NCBI RefSeq assembly: GCF_012641475.1
Contig: NZ_JABAIL010000010.1
Coordinates: 62,001-126,000 of the forward strand
DNA: 64,000 bases
From: Flammeovirga agarivorans
GTDB taxonomy: Bacteria > Bacteroidota > Bacteroidia > Cytophagales > Flammeovirgaceae
Reading direction: 5' to 3'
The notes beneath the pieces are model-generated. The model saw nothing but the letters and a program-made list of their open reading frames with translations. It ran no database searches and had not been told where the DNA came from. Numbering within the stretch: position 1 is the first letter of the stretch; each line of letters opens with the position of its first letter. A program made the position numbers and the translations under genes. Shown one piece after another: positions 63,672 through 64,000 of the stretch.

Positions 63672-64000
63672 AAATTGGAATTAGAAAAAAGTAATAGTGT
63701 TTAAATTCGTATAACAAGTATATAAATTATGCTTTAATATTCTGATTTCAAAAAGTCAGCTTCATAAAATATTGTATTGCCTTTTTTTCGAAGTTTTAAT
63801 CTAACCATTTTTAGGTATTTTATAATCTAATATTTAATCCATAACATTTTATAGACATTTTGTTTGTGTAATACATCGCTAGTTTTTACATTTGATTTGT
63901 GATTTTAGATACCCGAGTTTATAAAATTTAGATATTATTCTTTACCTAGTCAAACGAAAAGTATTCACTTCTTCTTGTCAAAGAATAATCTGATAAAACA
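63672..64000. other. Right-end intergenic region
   Basis: 329 AT-rich bases without a coding frame. It contains one good plus-strand promoter for a gene beyond the window. Confidence 0.5.
63863..63894 (+). promoter_or_regulatory. Promoter directed out of the window to the right
   Basis: TTTG (63863-63866), 20-base spacer, TACATTTG (63887-63894), an exact -7 match. It probably serves a gene starting after 64000. Confidence 0.5.

Overview
The window is an AT-rich chromosomal segment of a Bacteroidetes bacterium. The evidence is a SusC/SusD pair, DUF5686 and chalcone-isomerase-like proteins, DUF3467, many lipoproteins, and promoters of the Bacteroidetes type (TTG, 19-21 bases, TAnnTTTG). Gene content fits the class Cytophagia, perhaps a marine Flammeovirga-like organism; that placement is inference. 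I see no tRNA, rRNA, CRISPR array, insertion sequence or phage gene.

Layout. 1-6.7 kb: the N-terminal part of a two-TM sensor, a phosphate-type binding protein, a PlsC acyltransferase, a short lipoprotein, an ABC-F ATPase, a DUF3467 pair and CsaA. 7-14 kb: a small RNA candidate, TruA, a GNAT, a MaoC hydratase, a rhodanese, an outer-membrane protein, a sugar O-acetyltransferase, a Dyp peroxidase and an LpxL-type acyltransferase. 14.1-34.3 kb: one large minus-strand polysaccharide utilization locus. It runs DeoR regulator, SusC, SusD, terminator, GH92, CutC, PNGase F-like, GH2 beta-mannosidase, GH125, CBM9-like, GHL10-like, EEP hydrolase, GH97. 34.5-49.7 kb: IspH, SpeD, a VanX-like dipeptidase, a TerB-ABCG fusion transporter, NuoH, a DUF5686 protein, IspF and a membrane-anchored MutS-like ATPase. 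49.9-54.4 kb: outer-membrane and small hypothetical proteins. 54.4-60 kb: the biotin operon bioB-F-G-C-D-A. 60-64 kb: two tandem copies of the small RNA, an outer-membrane barrel, CysQ and a bestrophin.

How the genes work together. The PUL has the enzyme set for eukaryotic high-mannose N-glycans: a PNGase F-type amidase to free the glycan, GH92 and GH125 alpha-mannosidases, and a GH2 beta-mannosidase for the core, with SusC/SusD import. An 18-base site, 17 bases identical, lies in the promoter of deoR and again at the -33 region of the GH92 promoter. This suggests that the DeoR protein controls both itself and the enzyme genes, with a terminator separating SusCD from the enzymes. CutC, the GHL10-like protein, the CBM9-like protein and the EEP protein are parts of this locus without an assigned step.

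The most unusual signal outside genes is a family of three short plus-strand transcription units (near 7.1, 60.2 and 60.4 kb). They share an identical 38-base core and promoter-like boxes with exactly 21 bases of spacing. Each ends in an intrinsic terminator whose stem sequence differs while its pairing is kept. They look like a multi-copy small RNA family.
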